40,080 bases of DNA from an uncultured Chitinophagaceae bacterium (GCA_903881425.1 CAIRTF010000023.1:1-40080); one strand, 5' to 3'; positions 15,366 to 24,669 are shown, counted from the first letter of the stretch. Notes: generated from the sequence alone by a model not told the origin. Program-made: numbers and translations.

Positions 15366-16550
15366 ATGAATAAAACACCAATTACGCTATTATCTTTTTT
15401 ATTGTGTTGTTTGATGCTTCATGCACAAGACTCATCTTTTATTCAACTCAATAAAATTCAATTTAATAAGCAAGACACTGTAGAGTTTTCTTGCAGTCTA
15501 TCAAATTATAAAACGCAAAATATTCGTTATACTACTTTGCATGTGTGGATTGAAAATGTTGAGACCAATAAATCTTGGAAATTCAGATACCCCATCATCA
15601 ATGGTGAAAGTAAGGCAAGTTTTATTATTGATTCTACTTTAACCAATGGCAAATACGCATTGAATTTTTTAGTGCAAAAAAGTTTTTTTTCTCTAGAGGG
15701 GCAGATAAAAAATTATGATACTTTACAAAAGAACATCAATTATATCATGTTCACGAAGGATGACAATTCTTATCTAAATACTTTCACGCCTGATGAAAAT
15801 GGAACATTCCGATTAAAGGGAATTTTATTTCAAGACACCGCCACTTTTGTATTTACTCCTTCCGCAAAAAATATAGAAAATACACTTATTCTTGACATCA
15901 AATCACCACTCGATTCCTTCTTCTCTGCGGATACTGCTTTTTCACAAATCATTACAATTGAAGAATCTAAAAATATCGCTGCTAATCAACCTGCTACAAA
16001 TACAATTCCCTTACATTCAAATTACCAATTCGATTATAATAAATTTTATGATAAAACAACCTTACCGGAAATAATTGTAAAAGGAAAAGTGAAAAAGAAA
16101 ATCGAGCAATTTGATGAAAAGTATTCAACAGGTTTATTTAAAAATGATAATGCTAAAATATTTGATGGAATAGAAAGCGATCAAATTACCAGATACACCA
16201 GTTTTATTCAGTTTTTACAGGGGCGTGTTGCCGGCTTAAATATATCTCCAATAGCAAACGGAGGTTATAAATTAATTTGGAGAGGAGTCAGCGATTTCAG
16301 GGGCGGTTCTAATGTTGATATTTTTATTGATGAAATGAGAATGGATCCAAATTCATTTGATTTTAATTCTATTAATCCGGCAGATATTGCCATGATCAAA
16401 GCATATCCGCCACCTGCTTATTTATCAGCCGGTGGAAGCAGGGGTGCTATTGTTATTTATACAAAACGTGGTGATTATGAAATTGAAGCAAAAGGAAAAT
16501 ATAAATTTAAAATATTTGGCTATTCTTCTCCCGAAATTATTTGGAAATAA
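15366..16550 (+). CDS. Short secreted protein with TonB-receptor plug domain, no barrel
   Basis: 394 aa. It has a signal peptide (1-20, ending LHAQ), an N-terminal beta-rich region (about 25-120) that resembles a macroglobulin (MG2) domain, a second beta-rich part (130-200), and a plug-like domain at 233-370: LPEIIVKGK, FLQGRVAGLNI, VDIFIDEM, GGSRGAIVIYTKRGD. A TonB-dependent receptor would need a further 500 or more residues of barrel, which are absent. The closing segment FKIFGYSSPEIIW resembles the end of larger MG-plus-plug proteins of Bacteroidota, so this is probably a complete short member and not a truncation. Its function is unknown. Confidence 0.75.
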   Translation: MNKTPITLLSFLLCCLMLHAQDSSFIQLNKIQFNKQDTVEFSCSLSNYKTQNIRYTTLHVWIENVETNKSWKFRYPIINGESKASFIIDSTLTNGKYALNFLVQKSFFSLEGQIKNYDTLQKNINYIMFTKDDNSYLNTFTPDENGTFRLKGILFQDTATFVFTPSAKNIENTLILDIKSPLDSFFSADTAFSQIITIEESKNIAANQPATNTIPLHSNYQFDYNKFYDKTTLPEIIVKGKVKKKIEQFDEKYSTGLFKNDNAKIFDGIESDQITRYTSFIQFLQGRVAGLNISPIANGGYKLIWRGVSDFRGGSNVDIFIDEMRMDPNSFDFNSINPADIAMIKAYPPPAYLSAGGSRGAIVIYTKRGDYEIEAKGKYKFKIFGYSSPEIIWK

Positions 16551-16552
16551 AT

Positions 16553-17401
16553 TTAATACTGATGAAATCCTTTCCCGGTTTTTCGCCCTAATTCATTGGC
16601 ATCAACTTTTTGTTGTTGAATGATGGATGGCTTCAATCTTTCGGGTTTTCCTAAATTGTTCCAAACAATTTTACTTACGCTGTAATTAATATCCAATCCT
16701 ATCAAATCCATTAATTTAAATGGCCCCATTTTAAATCCTGTTGCTTGCATTATGGCGTCTACAGTTTCAATTGTTGCAAATCCGAGTTCAATTAATTTCA
16801 TCGCTTCTAAATAATAATGTCTGGCTACCCTGTTCACAATAAAACCCGGTACATCTTTGCAGATTACCGCAGTCTTATTCATCTCTTTACAAACAGCAAC
16901 AATCAATTCTATTACTTCGTTGTTAGTTGTTTCTGTTTTGATAACTTCTACCAATTTCATTAAAGGAGCCGGATTAAAAAAATGCATACCCACAACTTGT
17001 TGAGAATACTTTATTTCGTTGGCAATTGAGTGAATGGATATAGAAGATGTATTACTTGCGAAAATGGTTTCACTATTATTGATAGCAGCTAATTGATTGA
17101 ACAAGTTTATTTTGGCCTCTTTGTTTTCAATGATGGCTTCAATGATCAGATCAGCTCTGCATATTTGAATATTATTGGTAAAAACAATTCGCTCAATTAT
17201 TGCATCTTTCTCAGCAATTCCTATTTTATCTTTTTCACTTAAGATCAATAAATTCATTTTTATCAAAGCCTTACTCTTGCTTAACATTGCTTCATTCACA
17301 TCAAACTGGATAGTTTGAAACCCTGCCTGCGCACATACTTGCGCAATGCCGCTTCCCATTGTACCGGCGCCACAAACACAAATCGTTTTAATACCTCTCA
17401 T
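16553..17401 (-). CDS. 3-hydroxyacyl-CoA (3-hydroxybutyryl-CoA) dehydrogenase
   Basis: 282 aa from the ATG at 17401 (MRGIKTICVCGAGTMGSG). An upstream in-frame start would overlap the divergent MerR gene and add 31 non-conserved residues. The NAD-binding Rossmann motif GAGTMGSG is at 11-18 and the catalytic His140 lies in VVGMHFFNPAPLMKLVEVI, followed by PGFIVNRV. The enzyme oxidises 3-hydroxyacyl-CoA in fatty-acid or short-chain acyl-CoA metabolism. The length matches the single-domain PaaH/Hbd type. The gene ends two bases from the convergent plug-protein gene. Confidence 0.93.
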   Translation of the reverse strand: MRGIKTICVCGAGTMGSGIAQVCAQAGFQTIQFDVNEAMLSKSKALIKMNLLILSEKDKIGIAEKDAIIERIVFTNNIQICRADLIIEAIIENKEAKINLFNQLAAINNSETIFASNTSSISIHSIANEIKYSQQVVGMHFFNPAPLMKLVEVIKTETTNNEVIELIVAVCKEMNKTAVICKDVPGFIVNRVARHYYLEAMKLIELGFATIETVDAIMQATGFKMGPFKLMDLIGLDINYSVSKIVWNNLGKPERLKPSIIQQQKVDANELGRKTGKGFHQY

Positions 17402-17479
17402 TATTGCAAGATACTTACATCTTTTCCACCTGCCAATCATTTTACCGATGCTAACGATTACGAATACTAATTTTACAAC

Positions 17480-17965
17480 ATGGAAAAAGTGCAATTAGGT
17501 TTATTTGAAACAGCAATAGCTTCTTCTGAAAAGAAGGAAGAAAAAAATATTCCAAAAAATTCTGGAGCAAAAAGAGGAAGAAAATCTTACAAAGAAATAT
17601 TTGCCGAAGTGGATCTTATTGATGTTCCTGATGATGAGACTTTGAAACAAAAATTATATTATCCTATCGGTGAAGTAGCAAAATGGTTTCGGGTAACTAC
17701 TTCACAAATTCGTTTCTGGGAAAATGAATTTGATATTCTACAACCACGCAAAACAAGAAAAGGCGATCGGCTATTCAGAGCGGAAGATGTACAAAATTTA
17801 AAACTTATTTATTATCTTTTGCGTAATAAAAAATTAAGCATAGAAGGAACAAAAGAATATCTAAAAACCAATCATCATAAAGCACAAGCAAATCATCAGT
17901 TAATTGAGTCGCTAACAAAGTTCAAATCATTTTTATTAGAATTGAAAGCTAATTTAGATACATGA
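17480..17965 (+). CDS. MerR-family transcriptional regulator
   Basis: 161 aa. A charged, probably disordered N-terminus (1-50) contains GAKRGRKSYKE, which resembles an AT-hook. The MerR helix-turn-helix domain lies at about 61-130: YPIGEVAKWFRVTTSQIRFWENEF, the wing KTRKGDRLFRAEDVQNLKLI, and RNKKLSIEGTKEYL. There is no ligand-binding cysteine motif and only a short C-terminal coil, as in the common Bacteroidota MerR protein of this size. Its stop overlaps the start of the next gene by four bases (ATGA), so both are translated from one message. Targets are unknown. Confidence 0.92.
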   Translation: MEKVQLGLFETAIASSEKKEEKNIPKNSGAKRGRKSYKEIFAEVDLIDVPDDETLKQKLYYPIGEVAKWFRVTTSQIRFWENEFDILQPRKTRKGDRLFRAEDVQNLKLIYYLLRNKKLSIEGTKEYLKTNHHKAQANHQLIESLTKFKSFLLELKANLDT

Positions 17966-18486
17966 AAAAAATATTCTTCTTACTCATTTTAGTAATGATT
18001 GTTTCCTGTTCAACATCGCATTTAATTAATAAAGACAATTATCAAATTTATTTTGATGGTGAAACTAAAAACCTGAAAGGTGTTATTAACCGTACTGCTT
18101 TGGAAAAAGATACCGCATTTAACTGGTTTAAAGAAAATATGAAATGGGGGCAAGCCGACATAACAGCCGTTGAAGCTTTCAGCAAAAAAGCTGATAAGTT
18201 TTCTATATTAGTTTTTGGCGGCACTTGGTGTCATGATACGCAAAACTTATTACCGGTTTTATATAGATTGATTGATAAAAGCGGTTACCCCGAAAAGAAA
18301 GTGACCGTGGTAATGGTTGATAGAAAAAAACAAGCATTGAATGATTTACCTCAACAATATAATTTAAAGAACACGCCTACATTTATTGTATTGCATGATG
18401 GAAAAGAAGTAGGCAGAATTATAGAATACGGCAAATACGGAGCAATTGATAAAGAGTTAGGTGAGATTGTAAATACTATTCCTTAA
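17962..18486 (+). CDS. Thioredoxin-like lipoprotein with one active-site Cys
   Basis: 174 aa. The lipoprotein signal peptide ends at IVSC with Cys16. The thioredoxin-fold part runs from about residue 50. The active-site region is FGGTWCHDTQ, where Cys90 is present but the second position is Thr93, so it is a CxxT form and not CxxC. The cis-Pro loop reads NTPTFIVLHDGKEVGRI. A one-cysteine form cannot do classical dithiol exchange; it may act in isomerase or monothiol chemistry in the periplasm. Its start overlaps the merR stop, and its stop abuts the convergent mscS stop. Confidence 0.85.
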   Translation: MKKIFFLLILVMIVSCSTSHLINKDNYQIYFDGETKNLKGVINRTALEKDTAFNWFKENMKWGQADITAVEAFSKKADKFSILVFGGTWCHDTQNLLPVLYRLIDKSGYPEKKVTVVMVDRKKQALNDLPQQYNLKNTPTFIVLHDGKEVGRIIEYGKYGAIDKELGEIVNTIP

Positions 18487-19581
18487 TTATTTATTATTTA
18501 CCACAACAGTTGTATTAGCTGCAGCTAACTCAACATTCATTTTTTCTAATAAGGCAATTACTTCAAGATTAATATTTTCGCGTAACAAATAAAAATCATT
18601 CAATATTTGCGGCATGAATGTAAAATAATCTACTGCTAAAACATGTGCATTCTTTCCGGTATCCATTAAATAAACCTGGAGAGACTCAATATCATTTTTT
18701 TGTTGCAATAGCTCTCTTATAGAAGAAGATACCTCTTTCAATTGTTGAGACGATGCTGATAAACTTATCTCCAATCTCAATTCAACTTTTCTCTGAGTGC
18801 GCAAAGAAATATTATCAATGATGGTATCTACCATTTGCTTATTAGGAACGGTGATATAAGTTTTTTGTTCAGTACGAATGCGTGTACTACGCAAACCTAT
18901 TTTCTCAATGACACCTGTAAAATTTTGAACTTTAACTGTATCGCCGGTAATAAAAGGTTTATCAAAAAAGATGATAAATGATGCGATCAGGTTTTCTAAG
19001 CTTTCCCGCATACTCAATGCCACTGCGGCTCCAACGATACTTAATCCGGTAAGTAAAGTAGATATTTCTTTTTCAAATCCGAATTTGATTACTAATAAAA
19101 TCCCTATAATGATCAATACCACTTTAAAAAAATCATTAAAGAAAACAATGAGTTGATTGTCAGATTTATCATGTGCCAGATTCGCCTTCTCTTTTAATAT
19201 CTCTGCAATAAATTGTAAGATGCGAATACATAACTGAATAAACACTACAACAATAATAGTAACAGCAATAATGTTAACAATGTATTCTGTAGAAATATGT
19301 TCGTGAAAGAATTTTATTTTAAGATCATTAGGAAAATACAATCTATCCAAAGCAGTATAAGCAATAAATACCAATAAAAATTTCTCAATTGGCTGAATAA
19401 CCAGATGCAAAAAAGCAGAGCGCTTGGCTGATTTTTGTTTAGTAAAAACGCCCAATAATTTACCGGCTAAAAATTTAGAGAGTAATCTTTTGATAAATAG
19501 TATCAACAAAATCGTTCCAACAACATATAAATAAGCTGCAACAGTATTATCTAAAAAAGTATAGTGAAGAATTTCTTTCAT
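18487..19581 (-). CDS. MscS-family mechanosensitive ion channel
   Basis: 364 aa from the ATG at 19581. A GTG at 19596, overlapping lpxH by 8 bases, would add five residues. The protein has N-terminal membrane segments (about 12-32, 65-80, 102-128 and 148-168) and the pore-lining helix with the MscS pattern ISTLLTGLSIVGAAVALSMRESLENLIASFIIFFDKPF, then the beta domain GDTVKVQNFTGVIEKIGLRSTRIRT. It forms a tension-gated channel in the inner membrane that releases solutes in osmotic downshock. It is the last gene of the apparent ftsH-LUD-lpxH-mscS series. Confidence 0.92.
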   Translation of the reverse strand: MKEILHYTFLDNTVAAYLYVVGTILLILFIKRLLSKFLAGKLLGVFTKQKSAKRSAFLHLVIQPIEKFLLVFIAYTALDRLYFPNDLKIKFFHEHISTEYIVNIIAVTIIVVVFIQLCIRILQFIAEILKEKANLAHDKSDNQLIVFFNDFFKVVLIIIGILLVIKFGFEKEISTLLTGLSIVGAAVALSMRESLENLIASFIIFFDKPFITGDTVKVQNFTGVIEKIGLRSTRIRTEQKTYITVPNKQMVDTIIDNISLRTQRKVELRLEISLSASSQQLKEVSSSIRELLQQKNDIESLQVYLMDTGKNAHVLAVDYFTFMPQILNDFYLLRENINLEVIALLEKMNVELAAANTTVVVNNK

Positions 19582-19588
19582 AAAATAT

Positions 19589-20347
19589 TTATTCACTCCA
19601 TTTTTTTAATTCTATATTATTACCATCAAATGTTGCATAAGTAAAATTACGAATCCAATCTCCCAAATTAATATATCGACTTGTTTCATTTAATTTAAAA
19701 TCGATGGGATAATGGCGATGCCCGAAAATAAAATAATCAAAATGCTTTTGCTGTAAAATTTCTTTGCAATAAACAATCAGCCATTCTTTGCCTTCTCCCA
19801 AAAAATGTTCATCACTCGTTCCGGTTTTTTCTCTGCTTTTTCTGCTGAAATAATTGGCTAAATTAATTCCCAGTGTTGGATGCAACTGACCAAATAACCA
19901 TTGGCAAAATTTATTTCTAAATATTTTTTTAATGAATTTATAGCCATGATCGCCGGGGCCTAATCCATCACCATGACCAATAAAAAATTTCTTTTGGTGG
20001 AAAGTGAAAACCTTTGGCTCGAAGTAAACCGGAATATTTAATTCTTTCTGAAAATAATCTTTCATCCACATATCATGGTTACCCACAAAAAAATGAATGG
20101 GAATACCTGCATCTGTTAATGCTGCTAATTTTCCCAATAATCTTACATATCCTTTGGGAACAACTTTTTTGTACTCGTACCAAAAATCAAAAATATCACC
20201 TACAATAAAAATTTGTGCTGCGTCATGCTGAATAGAATCTAAAAAAGAAACGATCTTTTTTTCTCTAATTAAACTTGATGAATAATCAGGAGCACCCAAA
20301 TGAAAATCGGATAGGAAATATATTTTTTTATGTTCGCTGAATGACAT
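19589..20347 (-). CDS. lpxH: UDP-2,3-diacylglucosamine pyrophosphatase (LpxH)
   Basis: 252 aa. It hydrolyses UDP-2,3-diacylglucosamine to lipid X and UMP at the inner-membrane surface in lipid A synthesis. The calcineurin-like metallophosphatase motifs are all present: SDFHLGAP (Asp14, His16), GDIFDFW, GNHD, GHGDGLGPGD and FGHRH. The size is typical of Bacteroidota LpxH. The gene lies 21 bases after the LUD gene and is directly followed by mscS, as part of the rsfS-ftsH operon. Confidence 0.93.
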   Translation of the reverse strand: MSFSEHKKIYFLSDFHLGAPDYSSSLIREKKIVSFLDSIQHDAAQIFIVGDIFDFWYEYKKVVPKGYVRLLGKLAALTDAGIPIHFFVGNHDMWMKDYFQKELNIPVYFEPKVFTFHQKKFFIGHGDGLGPGDHGYKFIKKIFRNKFCQWLFGQLHPTLGINLANYFSRKSREKTGTSDEHFLGEGKEWLIVYCKEILQQKHFDYFIFGHRHYPIDFKLNETSRYINLGDWIRNFTYATFDGNNIELKKWSE

Positions 20348-20368
20348 GCAGTAAAGATAAACAATACA

Positions 20369-21010
20369 TTATTGTTGTGCAGATTCTACTAAAAAACAAA
20401 ACACTTCTTTCGGTCCATGAACACCTACCACTAAGGTTTTTTCAATATCCGCTGTTCGGCTTGGACCTGTTGCTAATGTGATCAATGAGGGAAAACTATC
20501 AGCATATTTTTCTTTCATCAATTGTAATCCATCTTTTATATCATACACCAATTGCGAGGTATAAGCAATACATATATGCACAGGTGCATATACACTGGTA
20601 GTTCTGCCACTTTGCTGTGCAGTACTCATCATGATAGACCCTGTTCTTGCCACCAATACTTCACAAGACGTAATGGATGCATCACAATCATGTAAATTAT
20701 TCGAATAAGTTATATTGAATTGATGTTGAGTTAAATCGTTTTTCAAAATTTCTTCAACACAATAAATATTTTTCCATTTTCTTGATTCAACTAAAGTATG
20801 TAGTTGTTCTGCCAATTCATTTTGATTGGCGCAAAAAGAAAATCTTCCCAAGAGTTTAGAAAAATTTTCTGCAAACTCTATTTCCAATTCTTGTACGGAT
20901 GGTTGAAAGACGGAATCATTGCCTTCGCTTTGGGGAAAAGGAACAGGCACTGGTTGAGCCAATGCCTGTCTGATTTTTTTTAAAATATTTTCTTTAGCAG
21001 TATTTGCCAT
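20369..21010 (-). CDS. LUD-domain protein (LutC/YkgG-like)
   Basis: 213 aa. The LUD fold is shown by VLVARTGSIMMSTAQQSGR and, near the end, ATGPSRTADIEKTLVVGVHGPKEV. In LutABC-type systems the C subunit acts with an iron-sulfur subunit in lactate oxidation. Here no lutA or lutB is near; instead the gene lies 18 bases after ftsH and 21 bases before lpxH. Its substrate in this setting is therefore unclear. It is cytoplasmic, with no signal peptide. Confidence 0.88.
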   Translation of the reverse strand: MANTAKENILKKIRQALAQPVPVPFPQSEGNDSVFQPSVQELEIEFAENFSKLLGRFSFCANQNELAEQLHTLVESRKWKNIYCVEEILKNDLTQHQFNITYSNNLHDCDASITSCEVLVARTGSIMMSTAQQSGRTTSVYAPVHICIAYTSQLVYDIKDGLQLMKEKYADSFPSLITLATGPSRTADIEKTLVVGVHGPKEVFCFLVESAQQ

Positions 21011-21028
21011 TGCAGTAATACTAAAAGT

Positions 21029-23101
21029 TTATGCTTCTGTTTTATCGGAATGAATGGTATCATCCACAATCGGTGCAATAATATCTGCCGGAGGTACACC
21101 ACCGATTGGATCCGTTTCTATATCTTCTAATATTTTCTTTTCTTCAAACGGACGTTTACCGATCAATTGTTCCACATCACTCTTGTGCAATACTTCTTTA
21201 TCCAATAATTCTTTTGCCAATAATTCAACTTCCGCTTTTTTATCAGTCAATAGTTTTATTGTTCTTTGATAGGCTTCATTAATGATTGCTCTTACTTCTT
21301 CATCAATCATCTTTCCCGTTTCTTCACTATATGGTTTAGTAAAAGTATTTTCTTGTGAAGGATCATAGAAACTTACATTACCAACTTTATCATTCATACC
21401 ATACGCTGTTACCATACTGTATGCAATACGAGTAATTTGTTGCAGATCGTTTGATGCGCCTGTAGAAATTTTGCCGAAGAAAATTTGTTCAGCAGCTCTC
21501 CCACCCAATGTCATACAAATTTGATCCATTAATTGATCTGTATTATATAAGTATTGTTCTTTAGGAGTGTATTGCGCATAACCCAATGCTGCTGTGCCTC
21601 TTGGCACGATGGTTACTTTTAATAAAGGATACGCATGTTCCAGGAACCAACCACAAATAGCATGGCCGGCTTCATGATAGGCAATAATTTCTTTTTCGTA
21701 AGGAGCAATGATTTTATTTTTCTTTTCCAATCCGCCAATCACTCTATCAATAGCATCTTGAAAATCGCTCATATCAACTGCAGCTTTATCTTTTCTTGCA
21801 GCGATCAGGGCAGCTTCGTTACAAACATTCGCAATATCCGCACCTGCAAAGCCGGGTGTTTGTTCTGCCAATCTATAAATATCTAATGTTTCAGAAATTT
21901 TAATGGGTGCTAAATGCACTTTAAAAATTTCTTCTCGTCCTTTTACATCGGGTTTATCAATAGATATTTGACGATCAAACCTTCCGGGTCTTAACAGCGC
22001 ACTATCTAACACATCGGGTCTGTTAGTGGCAGCCAAAATAATAATACCTGTATCACCACCAAATCCATCCATCTCCACTAATAATTGATTCAATGTATTT
22101 TCTCTTTCATCATTACTCATAATGGCGTTTCTTCCACGAGCTCTTCCTATCGCATCAATTTCATCAATGAAAATAATGCATGGTGCTTTTTCTCTGGCTT
22201 GTTTAAACAGATCACGAACACGACTTGCGCCAACACCTACAAACATTTCTACAAAATCACTTCCGCTTAAACTAAAAAAAGGAACTTGCGCTTCGCCCGC
22301 AACTGCTTTTGCCAATAATGTTTTACCAGTTCCGGGAGGACCGATTAACAATGCGCCTTTAGGAATTTTGCCACCGAGTGCCGTATATTTTTTCGGACTT
22401 TTTAAGAAATCAACAATTTCCATTACTTCCACTTTTGCTTCATCTAATCCGGCAACATCTGTGAAAGTGATATTTACTTTAGCACCTTTATCAAACAAAG
22501 TGGCTTTTGATTTTCCAATATTAAAAATACCACCGGGACCACCGCCACCACCTGCGCCACCACCCATTTTACGCATCAATAAAATCCATGCACCGATAAT
22601 TAATACCAATGTAATGACTGAATTAAATATGGGACCCCAATAATCAGGATCATCGTGTGCATTAGCACTTACCTCTGTTATTTGCGGATGATCTTTATAA
22701 AAAGATTCCATTCCTCTGTTAAAACTTTCCCAATCTGTTACTTCAAATTCAAATAAAGGAACTTCTCTTACAGTTGCTGGATCAATTTTCTTTTTGAATT
22801 TTTTAATATAAAAATCCTTGCTCACACTTTCGGGTTTAATATATACCCTAACTGTTTTTTTATTGGTGATCTTATCAATCTTAGCTACATCACCTTCTGC
22901 CAACATATTTTGTTTAAACTCCTGCTCTGTTGTTTTTGTAGCATCTTGCGAAAATTTCCCCAACCATTGAGAGCCAATAAGAATTGCAAAAATGATAAGG
23001 TATATCCAATAAATACTGAATTTAGGTCCTTTACGCTGAGGCTTCTCCTCTGATCCTTTATCCAAAAAAGGGAACCGCTGATTTTTATCTTCTTGTGCCA
23101 T
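21029..23101 (-). CDS. ftsH: ATP-dependent zinc metalloprotease FtsH
   Basis: 690 aa, a complete FtsH. There are two membrane segments (about 29-48 and 158-176) with a periplasmic region between, a Gly-rich linker (180-191), then the AAA domain: Walker A GPPGTGKT (254-261), Walker B FIDEID (311-316), second region of homology through [21 protein letters not shown] (357-377). The zinc site is HEAGH at 476-480. It degrades misfolded membrane proteins and regulators such as LpxC. The C-terminal tail is longer and acidic. It lies 74 bases after rsfS and heads the downstream LUD-lpxH-mscS series. Confidence 0.97.
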   Translation of the reverse strand: MAQEDKNQRFPFLDKGSEEKPQRKGPKFSIYWIYLIIFAILIGSQWLGKFSQDATKTTEQEFKQNMLAEGDVAKIDKITNKKTVRVYIKPESVSKDFYIKKFKKKIDPATVREVPLFEFEVTDWESFNRGMESFYKDHPQITEVSANAHDDPDYWGPIFNSVITLVLIIGAWILLMRKMGGGAGGGGGPGGIFNIGKSKATLFDKGAKVNITFTDVAGLDEAKVEVMEIVDFLKSPKKYTALGGKIPKGALLIGPPGTGKTLLAKAVAGEAQVPFFSLSGSDFVEMFVGVGASRVRDLFKQAREKAPCIIFIDEIDAIGRARGRNAIMSNDERENTLNQLLVEMDGFGGDTGIIILAATNRPDVLDSALLRPGRFDRQISIDKPDVKGREEIFKVHLAPIKISETLDIYRLAEQTPGFAGADIANVCNEAALIAARKDKAAVDMSDFQDAIDRVIGGLEKKNKIIAPYEKEIIAYHEAGHAICGWFLEHAYPLLKVTIVPRGTAALGYAQYTPKEQYLYNTDQLMDQICMTLGGRAAEQIFFGKISTGASNDLQQITRIAYSMVTAYGMNDKVGNVSFYDPSQENTFTKPYSEETGKMIDEEVRAIINEAYQRTIKLLTDKKAEVELLAKELLDKEVLHKSDVEQLIGKRPFEEKKILEDIETDPIGGVPPADIIAPIVDDTIHSDKTEA

Positions 23102-23175
23102 ATATTTTAAAATCGATTGCTTCTTATTAATAATGTTTCACTATCTAAATTGTTCAATGATGCTGTAATTTAACA

Positions 23176-23580
23176 TTACTCATCATGACCCATCACCACA
23201 GCATCATTCCACATTTCTTCTAATCCATAAAATTTTCTGCTATCAGGGTGCATCACATGCACTACAATATTTACATAATCTATCAATACCCATTGCATTG
23301 CTTGTCTGCCTTCATGTTTATAAGGTTTTTCATCACAATTCAGAAACACTTGTTCTTCGATATTATCGCTGATCGCTCTTATTTGAGTGGTACTTCTTGC
23401 AGAACAGATGATAAAAAAATCTGCTACTGCTTCGGGTACTTTACGCAAATCCAAACTAACTATATGTTCACCCTTTTTATCTTGAATGGATTTGATAATA
23501 GCTTTGAATATCTTAGAATTTCGGGTCAGCCTGGATATTGTATTTTTTTTACGGCTGTTTAAAACGGAAAGAGGTGCCAA
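23176..23580 (-). CDS. rsfS: Ribosome silencing factor RsfS
   Basis: 134 aa from a TTG codon at 23580; an in-frame stop two codons upstream excludes a longer form, and no ATG exists before the conserved core. The RsfS domain runs from about residue 23: KIFKAIIKSIQDKKGEHIVSLDLRKV, DFFIICSARSTTQIRAISDNIEEQV, and HEGRQAMQWVLIDYVNIVVHVM. It binds L14 on the large ribosomal subunit and blocks subunit joining when nutrients are short. The basic N-terminal 20 residues are typical of Bacteroidota homologs. It is divergent from birA. Confidence 0.93.
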   Translation of the reverse strand: MAPLSVLNSRKKNTISRLTRNSKIFKAIIKSIQDKKGEHIVSLDLRKVPEAVADFFIICSARSTTQIRAISDNIEEQVFLNCDEKPYKHEGRQAMQWVLIDYVNIVVHVMHPDSRKFYGLEEMWNDAVVMGHDE

Positions 23581-23669
23581 TAATTAATAAAATTTTTCGT
23601 GAAATAATTTTTATGCTTAGTTGTTCAATCAACAGATCAAAATCTATCTCATTAAACATCTACCTTATA

Positions 23670-23677
23670 TATCTTCG
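23670..23677 (+). promoter_or_regulatory. Candidate -7 box for birA
   Basis: TATCTTCG is one base from TAnnTTTG. It lies 17 bases before the presumed TTG start of birA and predicts a leader of about 12-13 nt. It is one base away from the opposing -7 box for rsfS. Confidence 0.45.
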
Positions 23678-23678
23678 C

Positions 23679-23686
23679 CAAAAGTA
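23679..23686 (-). promoter_or_regulatory. Candidate -7 box for rsfS-ftsH operon
   Basis: The minus strand reads TACTTTTG, an exact TAnnTTTG. Transcription would start near 23675, inside the opposing birA -7 box, giving rsfS a leader of about 95 nt. The two promoters are back to back and probably exclude each other. Confidence 0.5.
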
Positions 23687-23694
23687 ATAATTCT

Positions 23695-24444
23695 TTGTCA
23701 TCAAGTCTAACCATAAATCCTGTTGGTACGCCTTTTACCGAATTATTATCGGTATCGAGTACCAATATCTATGCCGCAGACAAGTTAAAAGCAAATTTGG
23801 CTGCTCATGGTGCTGCCTTCTTTGCTCATCATCAAACAGCCGGTAAGGGGCAAAGAAGTAAGCAATGGAATGATGAACCAGTCAAGAATATTCTACTCTC
23901 TGCAATACTGGATACATCCTTCTTATCAACGCTTCATCAGTTTCCACTGAGTGCAATGGTAGCTGTTTCGGTACAAGAATTTTTTAGCCAATACGCAGGT
24001 GATGAAACCAAAATAAAATGGCCCAACGATTTGTATTGGCGTGACAGGAAGGCAGGCGGAATATTGATTGAGACTGTTGCCAATGGTAAATGGGCTATTG
24101 TTGGAGTTGGTATTAATATCAATCAAACAGATTTCCCAAAATATTTGATTAATCCTGTTTCTTTAAAACAGATCACCGGAAAAACATTTGATACTGTTGC
24201 ATTGGCAAAAGAATTATGTATTTATTTAGAGAAGTATTATCAACTATTAAAAAAGAAAAAGATAAAAAAAATTATTGATCTGTACAATCAATATTTATAT
24301 AAAAAAAATGAAGTTGTTAGATTGAAAAAAAACAACGCAGCTTTTAATTGCACTATTAAAAGTGTAAATGAAAATGGTGAATTAATTGTCGCCAATGCTT
24401 TACAAGAGAGTTTTATTTGGGGTGAAGTAGAATGGATATTATAA
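23695..24444 (+). CDS. birA: Biotin-[acetyl-CoA-carboxylase] ligase
   Basis: 249 aa from a TTG at 23695. No ATG exists upstream in frame, and the conserved region starts soon after ([16 protein letters not shown]). The enzyme activates biotin with ATP and attaches it to the carrier domain of acetyl-CoA carboxylase. Biotin-binding motif [11 protein letters not shown] at 48-58, substrate Lys in IKWPNDLYW (107-115) and RKAGGILIE (118-126) are visible. There is no N-terminal DNA-binding domain, so this is a group I ligase without repressor function. It converges with the pterin dehydratase gene, overlapping by six bases. Confidence 0.92.
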   Translation: MSSSLTINPVGTPFTELLSVSSTNIYAADKLKANLAAHGAAFFAHHQTAGKGQRSKQWNDEPVKNILLSAILDTSFLSTLHQFPLSAMVAVSVQEFFSQYAGDETKIKWPNDLYWRDRKAGGILIETVANGKWAIVGVGININQTDFPKYLINPVSLKQITGKTFDTVALAKELCIYLEKYYQLLKKKKIKKIIDLYNQYLYKKNEVVRLKKNNAAFNCTIKSVNENGELIVANALQESFIWGEVEWIL

Positions 24445-24669
24445 TAGCGCATCAATTCTTTTTGCTAATTGATGATCTTTCTCTGTAACAATATCTCCTG
24501 CACTATGTGTGTTTAGCCAAATCTCTACCTGATTATAAACATTCGTCCATAATGGATGATGATCCATTTTCTCCGCTTCCATCGCAACTCTTGTCATGAA
24601 AGCAAATGCTTCCGAGAAATTTTTAAAAATAAATTTTTTATAAAGTGTATTATTTTTTTCTTCCCACAT
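24439..24669 (-). CDS. 4a-hydroxytetrahydrobiopterin dehydratase (PCD-like)
   Basis: 76 aa, a little shorter than the usual 95-100. The pterin dehydratase signature is present: [20 protein letters not shown], with the conserved His-His-Pro and Tyr-Asn, then the C-terminal [20 protein letters not shown]. The enzyme removes water from 4a-hydroxytetrahydrobiopterin to recycle the cofactor of aromatic amino acid hydroxylases. No hydroxylase gene is adjacent. The short N-terminus lacks the first strand seen in longer homologs but all active-site residues are kept. Confidence 0.92.
   Translation of the reverse strand: MWEEKNNTLYKKFIFKNFSEAFAFMTRVAMEAEKMDHHPLWTNVYNQVEIWLNTHSAGDIVTEKDHQLAKRIDALL

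Noticed and set aside
17402-17494. Longer N-terminus for the hydroxyacyl-CoA dehydrogenase
   Set aside because: It would overlap the divergent MerR gene, and the Rossmann motif should lie within the first 20 residues.
22122-22643. 173-aa open frame on the plus strand inside ftsH
   Set aside because: It is antisense to the AAA domain of FtsH; its Pro/Ala-rich translation is the complement of the Gly-rich coding strand.
23102-23175. Possible small RNA in the rsfS-ftsH gap
   Set aside because: The 74 bases show no stable hairpin with T-run and no promoter box; it reads as an ordinary operon spacer.
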